Source: JAVBLD01 sp031553705 (GTDB taxonomy: Bacteria > Bacteroidota > Bacteroidia > Bacteroidales > Marinifilaceae). Taken from it: DNA of 64,000 nucleotides. The DNA lies in the NCBI GenBank assembly GCA_031553705.1, contig JAVBLD010000022.1, forward strand, positions 54,038 to 118,037, read 5' to 3'. The notes beneath the pieces were generated by a model. It did not search any database and had not been told where the DNA came from. It saw only the letters and a list, made by a program, of their open reading frames with translations. A program made the translations under genes and the position numbers. Positions 37,537-46,964 of the stretch are shown here, one piece after another. Within the stretch, counting starts at the first letter, position 1; every line of letters begins with the position of its first letter.

Positions 37537-39123
37537 ATGCAAAAACAGCTATTACTAGGTGTTGAGGCGATTGCACAGGGTGCGATCGACAGTGGCATAT
37601 CCGGTGTTTACGCTTATCCGGGTACCCCTTCAACAGAGATCACAGAGTATATACAAAGTGCTCCAGAGGCCATTAAACGGAATATACACCGGGCATGGTC
37701 AGCCAATGAGAAAACGGCGATGGAGACAGCCTTAGGTATGTCGTATGCCGGTAAAAGAGCGCTGGTGTGTATGAAACACGTCGGAATGAACGTTGCGGCT
37801 GACTGTTTTATGAATGCAGCCATCACAGGAGCAAACGGCGGAATGGTTATTATTGCAGCCGACGACCCGTCGATGCACTCTTCTCAGAACGAACAGGATT
37901 CCCGCGAATATGGTAAATTTGCCTTAATTCCGGTACTCGAACCGTCGAATCAACAGGAAGCATACGATGCCACCCGTTATGCCTTTGCACTTTCGGAAAC
38001 GGTAGGCAGTCCGGTAATGATCCGTATCACTACCCGTCTGGCCCACTCCAGAAGCGGTGTGACCCCTTTGGAAGGACTTCCCGAAAATCACATGCATCTG
38101 CCTGAAAACAAAAGGCAGTTCGTACTTCTTCCGGCTATTGCCCGGCAGCGCTATAAATTACTGTTGGAGAAACAGGCGGATTTCGTAAAAGCTTCCGAAC
38201 AATCGCCATTCAACGTATATCTGGAAGGCAACGACAAATCATTGGGAATTATCGCCTGCGGTATTGCCTATAACTACCTTCAGGAAAACTTCAACGGCAA
38301 ATGTCCCTATTCAGTAGTAAAGGTAAGCCAATACCCGCTGCCGCGTAAAATGATAAAAAAACTGCAACAGGAGTGTAAACGGATACTGGTATTAGAAGAA
38401 GGCTACCCGATTATAGAAGAGATGCTGAGAGGGTATCCGGGCAATGAAAATATACTGGGCCGTTTAGACGGTACCCTGCCGCGCGACGGAGAGCTGAATA
38501 CCGACCTGATAGCGAAAGCACTTGGCCTGAACGTAAAGGAGGGAGCTCCCGTTCCATCTATCGTAGCGCCGCGTCCTCCCGCCTTGTGTGTCGGATGCAG
38601 CCATCGCGACGTATATAAAGCATTGAACGAAGTGATTGCCACCTACGGCGAAGGACGTGTATTCTCCGATATCGGATGTTATACATTAGGCGCTCTGCCT
38701 CCTTTCCAGTCGATCAACACTTGCGTGGACATGGGCGCTTCGATCACGATGGCCAAAGGTGCCGCCGATGCCGGATTATTCCCGGCCGTTGCGGTGATCG
38801 GCGACTCAACGTTTACCCACTCGGGTATGACCGGATTACTGGACGCCGTAAACGAAAAATCAAATATTACCGTGATTATCTCGGACAACGAATCCACGTC
38901 AATGACCGGAGGCCAGGAGTCTTCCGCATTGGGCAGACTTGAAGCAATTTGTCAGGGGATCGGCGTAGAGCCGGAGCATCTTCGTGTTTTGCTGCCGGTG
39001 CCGAAAAACCATGAAGAGTTGTGCCAAATCCTGAAAGAGGAGTTGGAATATCCCGGTGTCTCTGTGATCATCCCCAGAAGGGTATGTATACAGAAAGCAG
39101 CAAGAAACAAGAAAAAAGGTTGA
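37537..39123 (+). CDS. iorA: Indolepyruvate ferredoxin oxidoreductase subunit alpha
   Basis: 528 residues. It oxidatively decarboxylates aryl pyruvates from Trp, Phe and Tyr to aryl-acetyl-CoA and passes electrons to ferredoxin. N-terminal pyrimidine-binding domain: YAYPGTPSTEITEYIQ. C-terminal TPP domain: CVGCSHRDVY, SDIGCYTLGALPPF, GDSTFTHSGMTGLLDAV. The protein ends soon after the TPP domain (IIPRRVCIQKAARNKKKG). The C-terminal two-cluster ferredoxin domain of archaeal IorA is absent, so electron transfer needs another carrier. iorB follows after a 56-bp spacer that contains a repeated hairpin element. Confidence 0.92.
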   Translation: MQKQLLLGVEAIAQGAIDSGISGVYAYPGTPSTEITEYIQSAPEAIKRNIHRAWSANEKTAMETALGMSYAGKRALVCMKHVGMNVAADCFMNAAITGANGGMVIIAADDPSMHSSQNEQDSREYGKFALIPVLEPSNQQEAYDATRYAFALSETVGSPVMIRITTRLAHSRSGVTPLEGLPENHMHLPENKRQFVLLPAIARQRYKLLLEKQADFVKASEQSPFNVYLEGNDKSLGIIACGIAYNYLQENFNGKCPYSVVKVSQYPLPRKMIKKLQQECKRILVLEEGYPIIEEMLRGYPGNENILGRLDGTLPRDGELNTDLIAKALGLNVKEGAPVPSIVAPRPPALCVGCSHRDVYKALNEVIATYGEGRVFSDIGCYTLGALPPFQSINTCVDMGASITMAKGAADAGLFPAVAVIGDSTFTHSGMTGLLDAVNEKSNITVIISDNESTSMTGGQESSALGRLEAICQGIGVEPEHLRVLLPVPKNHEELCQILKEELEYPGVSVIIPRRVCIQKAARNKKKG

Positions 39124-39178
39124 ATGTCAAAACCTGGAACATTTTCAACCTTTAATTTTCAATTTTCAATCAATTAAT
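39115..39178 (+). repeat. Intercistronic hairpin plus TTTTCAA tract between iorA and iorB
   Basis: AAAGGTTGAA (39115-39124) pairs with TTCAACCTTT (39144-39153); the 5' arm includes the iorA stop codon. TAATTTTCAATTTTCAAT follows, up to the iorB start. It shares layout with the elements at 35393 and 47855. Confidence 0.6.
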
Positions 39179-39179
39179 T

Positions 39180-39764
39180 ATGAAGACAGACATTATACTG
39201 GCAGGCGTCGGAGGACAAGGAATCTTGTCTATTGCGGCAGCATTGGGCGCTGCTGCGCTGACCAATAATCTATATATGAAACAGGCTGAAACCCATGGAA
39301 TGAGCCAACGCGGAGGAGATGTGCAATCGTATATGAGAATATCCGACACACCGATTTATTCCGACCTGATCGCCAAAGGTACTGCCGATATTATTCTCTC
39401 GGTGGAACCGATGGAAGCATTACGTTATCTCCCCTTCCTGAAAGAAGGCGGATATGTGGTAACCAATTCCACTCCTTTTATCAACATTCCGAATTATCCG
39501 AATGAAGAAGATTTGCTGAAAACCTTGAAAGCCTTACCGCATCAGGTGATTATCAATGCAGATGAAATTGCCAAAGAAAAAGCAGGCAATGTCAGGGCAA
39601 GCAATTTTGTAATGCTCGGCGCCGCCTCTCCATTTATCCAGATACCGTTCGAATATCTGGAAGAAGGGATCCGGTCGATTTTCGCCAGAAAAGGAGAAGC
39701 CGTTGTCGACATGAACCTGAAAGCTCTCCGTGCCGGACGGGAATTTGCGAAAAATTACAAATAG
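39180..39764 (+). CDS. iorB: Indolepyruvate ferredoxin oxidoreductase subunit beta
   Basis: 194 residues, normal for the gamma-type (POR_N-like) subunit of the IOR complex. Motifs: GVGGQGILSIAAALG at the N-terminus and AETHGMSQRGGDVQSYMRI. It complexes with IorA. It is followed by an AT-rich hairpin and then a strong terminator at 39851. Confidence 0.93.
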   Translation: MKTDIILAGVGGQGILSIAAALGAAALTNNLYMKQAETHGMSQRGGDVQSYMRISDTPIYSDLIAKGTADIILSVEPMEALRYLPFLKEGGYVVTNSTPFINIPNYPNEEDLLKTLKALPHQVIINADEIAKEKAGNVRASNFVMLGAASPFIQIPFEYLEEGIRSIFARKGEAVVDMNLKALRAGREFAKNYK

Positions 39765-39850
39765 CAGCAAAAGCATAAAATCAGGAGTGTTAAATATTTT
39801 TAAATATCCTGTTTTTTTGCTTTTCAATTTTTAATTCTCCACTAAACAAC

Positions 39851-39880
39851 AAAAGCGCCTGATGTCTATCAGGCGCTTTT
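39851..39880 (+). terminator. Terminator of iorAB
   Basis: Perfect 13-bp stem AAAAGCGCCTGAT/ATCAGGCGCTTTT with a GTCT loop, followed by GTTTT. Confidence 0.9.
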
Positions 39881-39967
39881 GTTTTAGCGGGTTACATGTC
39901 CCACAGACCTCCATGTTCTATTCGAGCAATAAACTTCAAAAATATTTTGCCCCAGAGATAGAATAGC

Positions 39968-39997
39968 TTTGATTTCTCAAACATTTTCATATATTTG
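39968..39997 (+). promoter_or_regulatory. Promoter of the M60 peptidase gene
   Basis: -33 TTTG (39968-39971) and -7 TATATTTG (39990-39997) with an 18-bp spacer fit the Bacteroidota consensus closely. The gene starts 66 bp downstream. Confidence 0.6.
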
Positions 39998-40063
39998 TGA
40001 TTCTATATACATGTTCATTAATTTTTTGCATTAGTTACTCCACATTTCTAACTATTTATTTGT

Positions 40064-42559
40064 ATGAAAAACAAACTTCTTTTACTAATTTACTGTATTT
40101 CTTGGAGTTTATTTACCGGAGCGTGTTCCAAAAATACAGAGGAAACTCCCCCACCTTTTCTAAAGGTTGACCTTACTACATTTAAATACGACAATAACAC
40201 CCGAACGATAGAGATCCCTCTCTCTACCAATATCCCGGATTGGACTGTAACATGGACAAACAAAGGGGTTGATGAAGAAGAGTGGTGTACGGTGGATCGT
40301 GATGTCGCTTCGGCGACACAAAAAATAAAAGTGACCCTGAACAAAAATATGAACTTAGAGGCACGGACAGCGTCGCTTGAGGTAAAAGCAGGCCAACTGC
40401 AACCGGTCACGATCACGGTAGAACAATCGGGAACGACACCTGTCGTGCTGATCGAAGATCTGATCGTTTCCGGAGATGTTTATGTAAAACCGTCCAGTGG
40501 CAAAGCAAGTGAAAATCAGTCCGGAGCGGGAATTGAGAAGACATGGGACCGTTCATATACCCAGGTATACCATTCGATATGGCAACAGTCGGCCAATTTC
40601 CCGGTAAAACTGGAATATTTTTTCTCCCCGGCACCTCAAAAGATCGATTATATGATCTACTACCCGACACAAAACGGCAACGGCCCATGGGGAAATTTCG
40701 ATATTTTCGTGGATTATGGACAGGGATACCAGAAACAAGGTTCCTACAATTTCTATTTCAGTGCATCCCCGCAACGGATTATCTTTCCTGATGGCCTTAT
40801 CGTTCCCCAGGCGGTTAAATTTGAAATACATAGCGGCAACAACAATTTTGTAGCCTGTCAGGAATTGGAGTTCTGGAAGAAAAATGTAACGGACGAACTG
40901 ACGGAGTCTTTATTGACCGTATTCACCGATAAACTATGCAGGGAACTGCGTACGGATGTCACACAGGCCCGTATTAATGCGCTACCTTCCTACTTTGCCG
41001 CAATTGCCAACGCAATGAAAAAAGGAGAGTACGAAAAAGAGTTCCGTATTCAATCCTACCCCGCCTATAGCGAATCGGAAATATGGGCTGAAAAGTTGCG
41101 CACCAGTAAATATGGCAACCATGACAACGCCACCGGCATTTACGTCGAAACAGGTGAAGAGATTGTTGTTCTGGCCGGCGATCTGCATGGACAGAACATC
41201 TCTCTACAATCGGTGACCAATGCCAAAGAGACCCAGAATTCCTATTTTCTTAAGGAAGGGGTTAACAAAATCAAAATATTGAACAGCGGATTACTATATG
41301 TAATGTATCACACCGATATCACAAGCCCGAAAGCGCTACCGGTAGATATTCATATCCCGATGGGATCCGGTAAGGTAAATGGCTATTTCGACCTCGCAAA
41401 ACACAAAACCGACAGCGAATGGCAACGAATCTTAGCCAAAGCAACGGCACCCCATTTCGACATCAAAGGCAAGTATGTTATGTTGACCTTCCACACAAGT
41501 GAACTGAAAAAGGCTGCCGCAAACAAGATCGTGGAGGTGCTTGGGAAATGGGATGATTTAGTGCGATTGGAGTGGACCCTGATGGGAACAAAGGATCTGT
41601 TCGGCAGTCAGTTCAACCACCGGCAATATGGCATCTCGATCTCCGATGGTTACCAATCCGCAACGGAGTATTATACCCAGTACAACCAAAGCATCCTGGC
41701 CGACAAATTCCTGAGCGTAGCTACGTTTTTGAGCTCCTCTACCAATGATAATATGTGGGGGCCGGCCCACGAATTCGGCCACCAGAACCAAAAAGCAATC
41801 GATTGGCGGGGTACTACCGAATGTTCAAATAATCTGTTTTCGAACTATGTGGCGACAAATTTCGGATATACCTCACGGGGAGCCGGCATTGATGCCCTGA
41901 ACACCGACCGGGTGATCGGAAATAAAGCCTATATAGAAATGTCGGATCATCTGGAACTGCAGATGCGGATGTATTGGCAGCTATACCTCTATTTTGAACA
42001 AGCCGGAAAAAAAGCACAATTTTATCCGAAACTGTTTGATCTCAAACGGAAAAATTTCAGCACAAAAGCTGCCGAACAACAATTCATGTTTGTGGAGGCC
42101 GCTTGTGAAGCGGCAGGCCTGGACCTGACCGATTTTTTTGAAATGTGGGGCTTTTTTGTACCGTTGGATAAAGATATCTCACAGTACGGAACGGAACATG
42201 TTGAGATCACCGAAGCAATGGTAACCGAGCTGAAACAACGGATAGCCGCAGCTTATCCGAAGGCGCCGAACTCGATCCATTTTATTGAGGACCGAAACCA
42301 AAGTCCCAGAAGAGATGTCGTATCTCTATTTAAAAACAACCAGAAAATCACGAAACCGGTGACCTATACAAAATCAGGAAACCTTTATACGATCAAGAAT
42401 GGCGATGAAGCCGTCGGGTTTGAAGTAAAAACCGACGATAACGTAGTAACCATTTCTAACAGCTACTCTTTTAGTGTACCAACAGCAAAAATCAATGCCA
42501 CTACAAAAGTATATGCCGTCCAGGCGGATGGAATACGCAAAGAGGTAACTGCAGAATGA
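40064..42559 (+). CDS. M60-family zinc metallopeptidase lipoprotein with BACON domain
   Basis: 831 residues. Lipoprotein signal peptide with lipobox TGAC at Cys21, so probably at the cell surface. A BACON domain (about 30-130) and a discoidin-like beta-sandwich (about 135-275) precede an M60/enhancin-like peptidase (about 330-700) with the zinc motif H569-E570-F-G-H573. A small beta-rich C-terminal domain follows (about 755-831). M60 enzymes of gut Bacteroidales cleave O-glycosylated mucin-type proteins, so mucin or glycoprotein degradation is inferred. It is a single gene with its own promoter and terminator, not part of a SusCD locus here. Confidence 0.88.
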   Translation: MKNKLLLLIYCISWSLFTGACSKNTEETPPPFLKVDLTTFKYDNNTRTIEIPLSTNIPDWTVTWTNKGVDEEEWCTVDRDVASATQKIKVTLNKNMNLEARTASLEVKAGQLQPVTITVEQSGTTPVVLIEDLIVSGDVYVKPSSGKASENQSGAGIEKTWDRSYTQVYHSIWQQSANFPVKLEYFFSPAPQKIDYMIYYPTQNGNGPWGNFDIFVDYGQGYQKQGSYNFYFSASPQRIIFPDGLIVPQAVKFEIHSGNNNFVACQELEFWKKNVTDELTESLLTVFTDKLCRELRTDVTQARINALPSYFAAIANAMKKGEYEKEFRIQSYPAYSESEIWAEKLRTSKYGNHDNATGIYVETGEEIVVLAGDLHGQNISLQSVTNAKETQNSYFLKEGVNKIKILNSGLLYVMYHTDITSPKALPVDIHIPMGSGKVNGYFDLAKHKTDSEWQRILAKATAPHFDIKGKYVMLTFHTSELKKAAANKIVEVLGKWDDLVRLEWTLMGTKDLFGSQFNHRQYGISISDGYQSATEYYTQYNQSILADKFLSVATFLSSSTNDNMWGPAHEFGHQNQKAIDWRGTTECSNNLFSNYVATNFGYTSRGAGIDALNTDRVIGNKAYIEMSDHLELQMRMYWQLYLYFEQAGKKAQFYPKLFDLKRKNFSTKAAEQQFMFVEAACEAAGLDLTDFFEMWGFFVPLDKDISQYGTEHVEITEAMVTELKQRIAAAYPKAPNSIHFIEDRNQSPRRDVVSLFKNNQKITKPVTYTKSGNLYTIKNGDEAVGFEVKTDDNVVTISNSYSFSVPTAKINATTKVYAVQADGIRKEVTAE

Positions 42560-42612
42560 TCGACTGGTCCTGAACAACCATTACAGACTTATAAGACTAT
42601 ATACTATAAAAA

Positions 42613-42636
42613 GGGACTGCTCTTTTAAGCAGTCTC
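42613..42636. terminator. Bidirectional terminator between convergent genes
   Basis: Stem GGGACTGCT/AGCAGTCTC (one G-U) with a 6-nt loop and a T-run on the plus strand. It serves the M60 gene and possibly the minus-strand gene ending at 42676. Confidence 0.75.
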
Positions 42637-42675
42637 TTTTAATGTTTTTTAAATTCACAAAATTAATTGTCACTA

Positions 42676-42978
42676 TCATATAGGCTCAAGAAATACTGCC
42701 AAAATTATTACTCCCTCTTCCAAGGTGCGAAATGTTGTTTCAGGTTTATACCCTATTGCAGTAACATTAATTGTTACTATATCTCCAACACAGCCTGTAA
42801 AAATATTATCAGAGTGTTGGGCGCCGTTTATTGAAATTATAGCGCCTGAAATGATTGCGTTAGTTTCTTTATCTACAGCAATCACCTTAATTGAACCTAG
42901 TGTCGGATCATAATTTGAAGAACCGATAGCCGTAGATATAGAAATCGTAGAAATAAGTAATATAATTAACTTTTTCAT
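42676..42978 (-). CDS. Small secreted carboxypeptidase-regulatory-like protein
   Basis: 100 residues: a signal peptide (about 1-20) and one beta-sandwich domain resembling the CarboxypepD-regulatory/CNA-B fold. The typical run is GSIKVIAVDKETNAIISGA, then an insert with one cysteine, DIVTINVTAIGYKPETTF, and a hydrophobic end. In Bacteroidota this module usually begins TonB-dependent receptors; here it stands alone with no plug or barrel. Function is unknown. Confidence 0.65.
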   Translation of the reverse strand: MKKLIILLISTISISTAIGSSNYDPTLGSIKVIAVDKETNAIISGAIISINGAQHSDNIFTGCVGDIVTINVTAIGYKPETTFRTLEEGVIILAVFLEPI

Positions 42979-43206
42979 AATAAATGATATTTTAATAGTT
43001 AAATGATATTTCCATGCATTTTATTCTTCCTTCATTTTTAAGTTCTATGGAGGAATGTCTATTACGCAATCAATATTTACCTTTCGAGCGTAACGCATAG
43101 AAATACACCTGTTTATATAGACGTCATCAGATTTAACAAGTTAAGATTGTTTTTTGGAAAATCAGAATATTTTCATATATTTATTGATAAAGAAACAGAA
43201 AACATC
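42979..43206. other. Divergent intergenic region
   Basis: 228 bp between divergent genes. It contains a direct repeat AAATGATATTT (twice, within 42983-43012) and a near -7 motif TACCTTTC. No clear RNA or coding feature is seen. Confidence 0.4.
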
Positions 43207-46200
43207 ATGTCTTACGAATTGATTCGTATCATTGCCCGGTACCACTCGAAAAGTGTAGTAAGGGATTGGGGGTTCTGGCTTGCCGTTATATTCGCCCAGG
43301 CCGGGGGATTCCTTTTTCAATTCTTCAACCAAACGAATATAACAGGAAATTGGGTGCTTGGAGATATAGCCAACGATAGTTTTTTTCCTTACTCTTCAGC
43401 ATTTTTCTGGGTTATCCTTCAAACGGTGCCTCTGTTTATCTGTGCAGGCAATAGCCTGGTTTCCCGACGGCAACCCGATACGGTCGATGTGATACATGCC
43501 CGTCCGCAAAGCAATGCGGAAATAGTGGCAGGGGTTACCCTGAGTACACTACGTATCTTCCTTTTACTCTGCCTGTCCGCCTTTACCCTGGCATCTATCA
43601 TACAGTTTGCCGGTACAACCAGCATTTCCAGGTTGTACTTTTACTTCTTCTATGCCTTTACATTGATATTGCCTGCTTTGCTGTTCTTTACGGGAACAGC
43701 ATTGGTCGCTTATACACTTATTCCACAGCGGAGTATAGTATTCATCCTGTTTATATCATTGTATAGTTTAGGCCTTTACCTCCTTTTTTCAGTTCACCGG
43801 GCGTTTCCCGACCCTTGGGGCGTTACCCTGCCTGCCATTTTTTCGCGGATAACGGGTTTTCCGGATATCTGGAACTATCTTTTCCAACGGCTCTTTTGGG
43901 CGTTTCTGGGGGTAGCATTATGTACGGTTGCCGTCAGGACGGTCGCCCGGATGCCGAATCATCCGAATGAACCGCGTAAAGCCGGCCAAATAATGCTCTT
44001 GTTACTGATGTTGGCATTTATCCCCGCGATTGCTTTTATTGGGGAGAAGGTCCATGACCGGAGGATACGCGCCCAATGCAAAGCAGTCGCCCGAGAATTT
44101 TCCGGGAAACCGGCAGTGAATATTACATCCCAGGAGATTTTCTTTACCCGGAAACATAACCGGATGGAGGTGAGTTGTTCCTTGCAACTCCGCAATCCTG
44201 GTACAACCACATTGGAAGAGATCGTACTGTATCTGAATCCGGGGTTAAAGATCAGCGGGATTTATGGTGAAGGCCGGGAACTTACCTTTTACCGGAAGGC
44301 ACAGGCGATTTGTATACCCTGTACGTTTCAACCCGGGGAATCAAAAGGAATAGATATCCTCTACCGGGGAAAAATTGAAGAATCCGGATGTTATCCCGAT
44401 ATACCGGATGATATATTCTTTGCAAGCCTCGACAACAGCCGAAACGTTTACCGGTTTGGGAAAAGGTATGCCTATCTGCAAAAGGGATATACCTTGCTGA
44501 CGCCGGAAGCGCTCTGGTACCCCGTTTCCCGCATGACGACAACGGTGTTCTATCCCCATTTTATGCAAAAGGAGTTTACATGGTATACACTTCGTGTATT
44601 AAATAAAGGGGAAGAAACGGTTATTTCCCAGGGAGTAAAAAGTCAATCCGGTGATACCACGATCTATGCGGCCGAATATCCTTTAACGGGGCTATCCCTG
44701 TGTATCGGTGATTTCTCATTAACGGAACTTGTAAATGAAGATTCAGTGAGTATCCGGCTGTATGTGCCGGAAAAAGACAGGGCGGCGCTCCAGGATTTCC
44801 CCGAAAGAGATTCTGTGCAGGGGATGGTTCGGGACTGTTTTTCTTTTTTTGAAGAAAATTACCGTATGCCCTATCCTTTTAACTGTTTCCAGATGGTTGA
44901 AACTCCGGAATCTTTTTTTACCTACTACCGGTATTCAAAAAACGGAAGCGAATATATCCAGCCCGAAATGATCCTGACAGAGGCCGGCTTTTTTAAAAGT
45001 CTTCGGGATCGGGTCGAACGGGCCGTTATTGCTTATAAGGCCGGCCGCAGTTTTTATCCAACAGTAGAAATCGCAGTAAGAACTGGTGTAAAGAACCAGT
45101 TTGTTTCCGATTTTCACCGTCAGAAACTATATTTTGGACCTGAAATAAATCCACTTTTACGATTTTTTAATGAAACGAGATACCTTGCCAGATATAATGA
45201 TAATAATCCCTATGCATTGACACCGTTATTCTTTTATTTAACGTCAGGCATTGATTCTAGGACATACCCTGTACTGGATTTGATGATAGATGCATTATTG
45301 GACCCGAAAGATGATGCAAAATCTGGCAGCGTATTTGATAATTTTAATGTCAAACATGACCAGGCTGTAAGTTTACTTCATTCTTCAAATCTGAAAACAA
45401 TCCTGTCCGATTCTACCATATCCGGCGATATGATCTTTTATGTTTTCAGATTAAAGACCGAAGATCTCAGGAACCGGCTGACACTGGGAGGTAATAGCGA
45501 AGAAAAAATTAAAAATTTTCTATTGGATTATAAAATAAAACAGAGATTCAATAATCCTCCTTTGTCAGACTTTCGGAATAGCTGTTTTACCTGGCTGGGT
45601 GTGGATATTGATTCACTCTTACCCAGATGGTATAACACAAAATCGATACCCGGATATGAGATTCGAAATGTTTATGTGCAGCAAGTGCTAAACAAAGAAA
45701 CGGAAATGCCGGCGGAAGAGGATATTTCAGGCTACAAAGTATGCCTGGATATATCAAATAGCAGTGAAACAAGCGGAGTTGTCGAGGTTGAAATTTTTTA
45801 TAAACCGGAAGGCCCCGGATACTCTTCCAAATCCCCATCTGAACAACCTGCTTTAGTAAAACAGGTAAACATAGAATCCGGTAAGTCATCCAGCATCGCC
45901 TATATATTAAAGGAGAAGCCTATTCGCATTTATGTGAATACCGGAATTTCGAAGAATATTCCCAGTATCTTAACTTATCCGGGCTTTATCCCAACAAATC
46001 CGAAATATACCACCGATACAACCCAAGGAGTAAAAGTATCCGGTTATTACAATATCTCCCCAATAAAAGAGATTATCGTGGATAATAAAGATACCGGGTT
46101 TACAGCCAATAATCCTCCGTCCAGAAAGAGGCTGTCAGACTATTTTTCTCCAAAGGATAAACTTGGGATGAGTTCTCTGGAACGATTTATGGCATCACCA

Positions 46201-46704
46201 GGCAGTGATTATAATTTCAGGGATTCTGCCGGGAATTTATATACCTACAATGTACACATGCAAAAAAACGATAAGGTTTCCCAACAGTGGCACGGTATGA
46301 TCAGTAGCGATTTCTACGGGAAATATTTCAGGAGTTGTGTATTCAAGTATGCCGGAGAAGGAAAAGCATGGGTGAACTGGAGTCACCGGATAGAGACTCC
46401 TGGATGGTATGATATCTCGGTTTATGTTTCAAACATACAAAGGAGTCAATGGGGACATTTAAGGAGCCTTACTGCAGGAGAGTCACAACATTCTGTACCG
46501 GAACAGTACTATACGGTACGTCACAGGGATGGAGAAAATGAGATTATCTTGAAAAATTTGACTCCCGAAGCTGGCTGGTATTCCCTCGGCAAATTCTATC
46601 TTAATGAAGGTGAAAATGTCGTTATTCTGAGTGACAAAGGGGTACATCCCCAACAGAGAATCTTCGGAGATGCCGTTAAATGGAGCTATATTGGAGATCA
46701 ATAA
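43207..46704 (+). CDS. Permease / M1-aminopeptidase-like / golvesin-domain fusion protein
   Basis: 1165 residues from the ATG at 43207 (MSYELIRIIARYHSK); a TTG at 43147 would add 20 residues. About seven membrane segments (20-285) resemble ABC-2-type permeases. A large extracytoplasmic part (about 300-840) resembles the M1-peptidase-like region of Bacteroidota permease/M1 fusions (RMPYPFNCFQMVETPESF, YIQPEMILTEAGFF), but I find no HEXXH zinc motif. Residues about 1040-1165 match the golvesin/xanthan-lyase-associated domain (HRIETPGWYDISVYV, GWYSLGKFYLNEG). No ABC ATPase gene is adjacent. Codon usage becomes more AT-rich after about 45000. Function is unknown. Confidence 0.65.
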   Translation: MSYELIRIIARYHSKSVVRDWGFWLAVIFAQAGGFLFQFFNQTNITGNWVLGDIANDSFFPYSSAFFWVILQTVPLFICAGNSLVSRRQPDTVDVIHARPQSNAEIVAGVTLSTLRIFLLLCLSAFTLASIIQFAGTTSISRLYFYFFYAFTLILPALLFFTGTALVAYTLIPQRSIVFILFISLYSLGLYLLFSVHRAFPDPWGVTLPAIFSRITGFPDIWNYLFQRLFWAFLGVALCTVAVRTVARMPNHPNEPRKAGQIMLLLLMLAFIPAIAFIGEKVHDRRIRAQCKAVAREFSGKPAVNITSQEIFFTRKHNRMEVSCSLQLRNPGTTTLEEIVLYLNPGLKISGIYGEGRELTFYRKAQAICIPCTFQPGESKGIDILYRGKIEESGCYPDIPDDIFFASLDNSRNVYRFGKRYAYLQKGYTLLTPEALWYPVSRMTTTVFYPHFMQKEFTWYTLRVLNKGEETVISQGVKSQSGDTTIYAAEYPLTGLSLCIGDFSLTELVNEDSVSIRLYVPEKDRAALQDFPERDSVQGMVRDCFSFFEENYRMPYPFNCFQMVETPESFFTYYRYSKNGSEYIQPEMILTEAGFFKSLRDRVERAVIAYKAGRSFYPTVEIAVRTGVKNQFVSDFHRQKLYFGPEINPLLRFFNETRYLARYNDNNPYALTPLFFYLTSGIDSRTYPVLDLMIDALLDPKDDAKSGSVFDNFNVKHDQAVSLLHSSNLKTILSDSTISGDMIFYVFRLKTEDLRNRLTLGGNSEEKIKNFLLDYKIKQRFNNPPLSDFRNSCFTWLGVDIDSLLPRWYNTKSIPGYEIRNVYVQQVLNKETEMPAEEDISGYKVCLDISNSSETSGVVEVEIFYKPEGPGYSSKSPSEQPALVKQVNIESGKSSSIAYILKEKPIRIYVNTGISKNIPSILTYPGFIPTNPKYTTDTTQGVKVSGYYNISPIKEIIVDNKDTGFTANNPPSRKRLSDYFSPKDKLGMSSLERFMASPGSDYNFRDSAGNLYTYNVHMQKNDKVSQQWHGMISSDFYGKYFRSCVFKYAGEGKAWVNWSHRIETPGWYDISVYVSNIQRSQWGHLRSLTAGESQHSVPEQYYTVRHRDGENEIILKNLTPEAGWYSLGKFYLNEGENVVILSDKGVHPQQRIFGDAVKWSYIGDQ

Positions 46705-46964
46705 CCCTAAAAAATAAGATAAAAATCCTGCCTGCCAAGAATGAGTTTCAGTTAATTTAAGAACTAAAATTATTATATTTTAGTTTTAAAGCATTACCTT
46801 TAGCGCTTGTTTGGATTCACAAACAGCCCTAAAAAAGAGATGAACATGTTGCACAACAACCTACACAGCAATTGTTTACAGGCTATTCATCTCGTTTTGA
46901 AACAATTTATTAATGAAGGTGGTGTGCCACCAGCAAATTCTTACATTAAAAACAATATAAACGT
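46705..46964 (+). other. Structured 5' region upstream of etfB
   Basis: 260 bp with several hairpins: TGTTTG/CAAACA (46808-46825), an outer pair GAGATGAA/TTCATCTC (46837-46844 and 46886-46893) enclosing GTTG/CAAC, and GGTGG/CCACC with a TGTG loop (46918-46931), 33 nt before the etfB ATG. There is no convincing ORF. TACCTTTA near 46794 is a poor -7 candidate. Confidence 0.4.

Noticed and set aside
43147..43206. TTG start adding 20 residues to the permease fusion
   Set aside because: The ATG at 43207 directly begins the conserved-looking cytoplasmic segment; the extension is AT-rich leader sequence.
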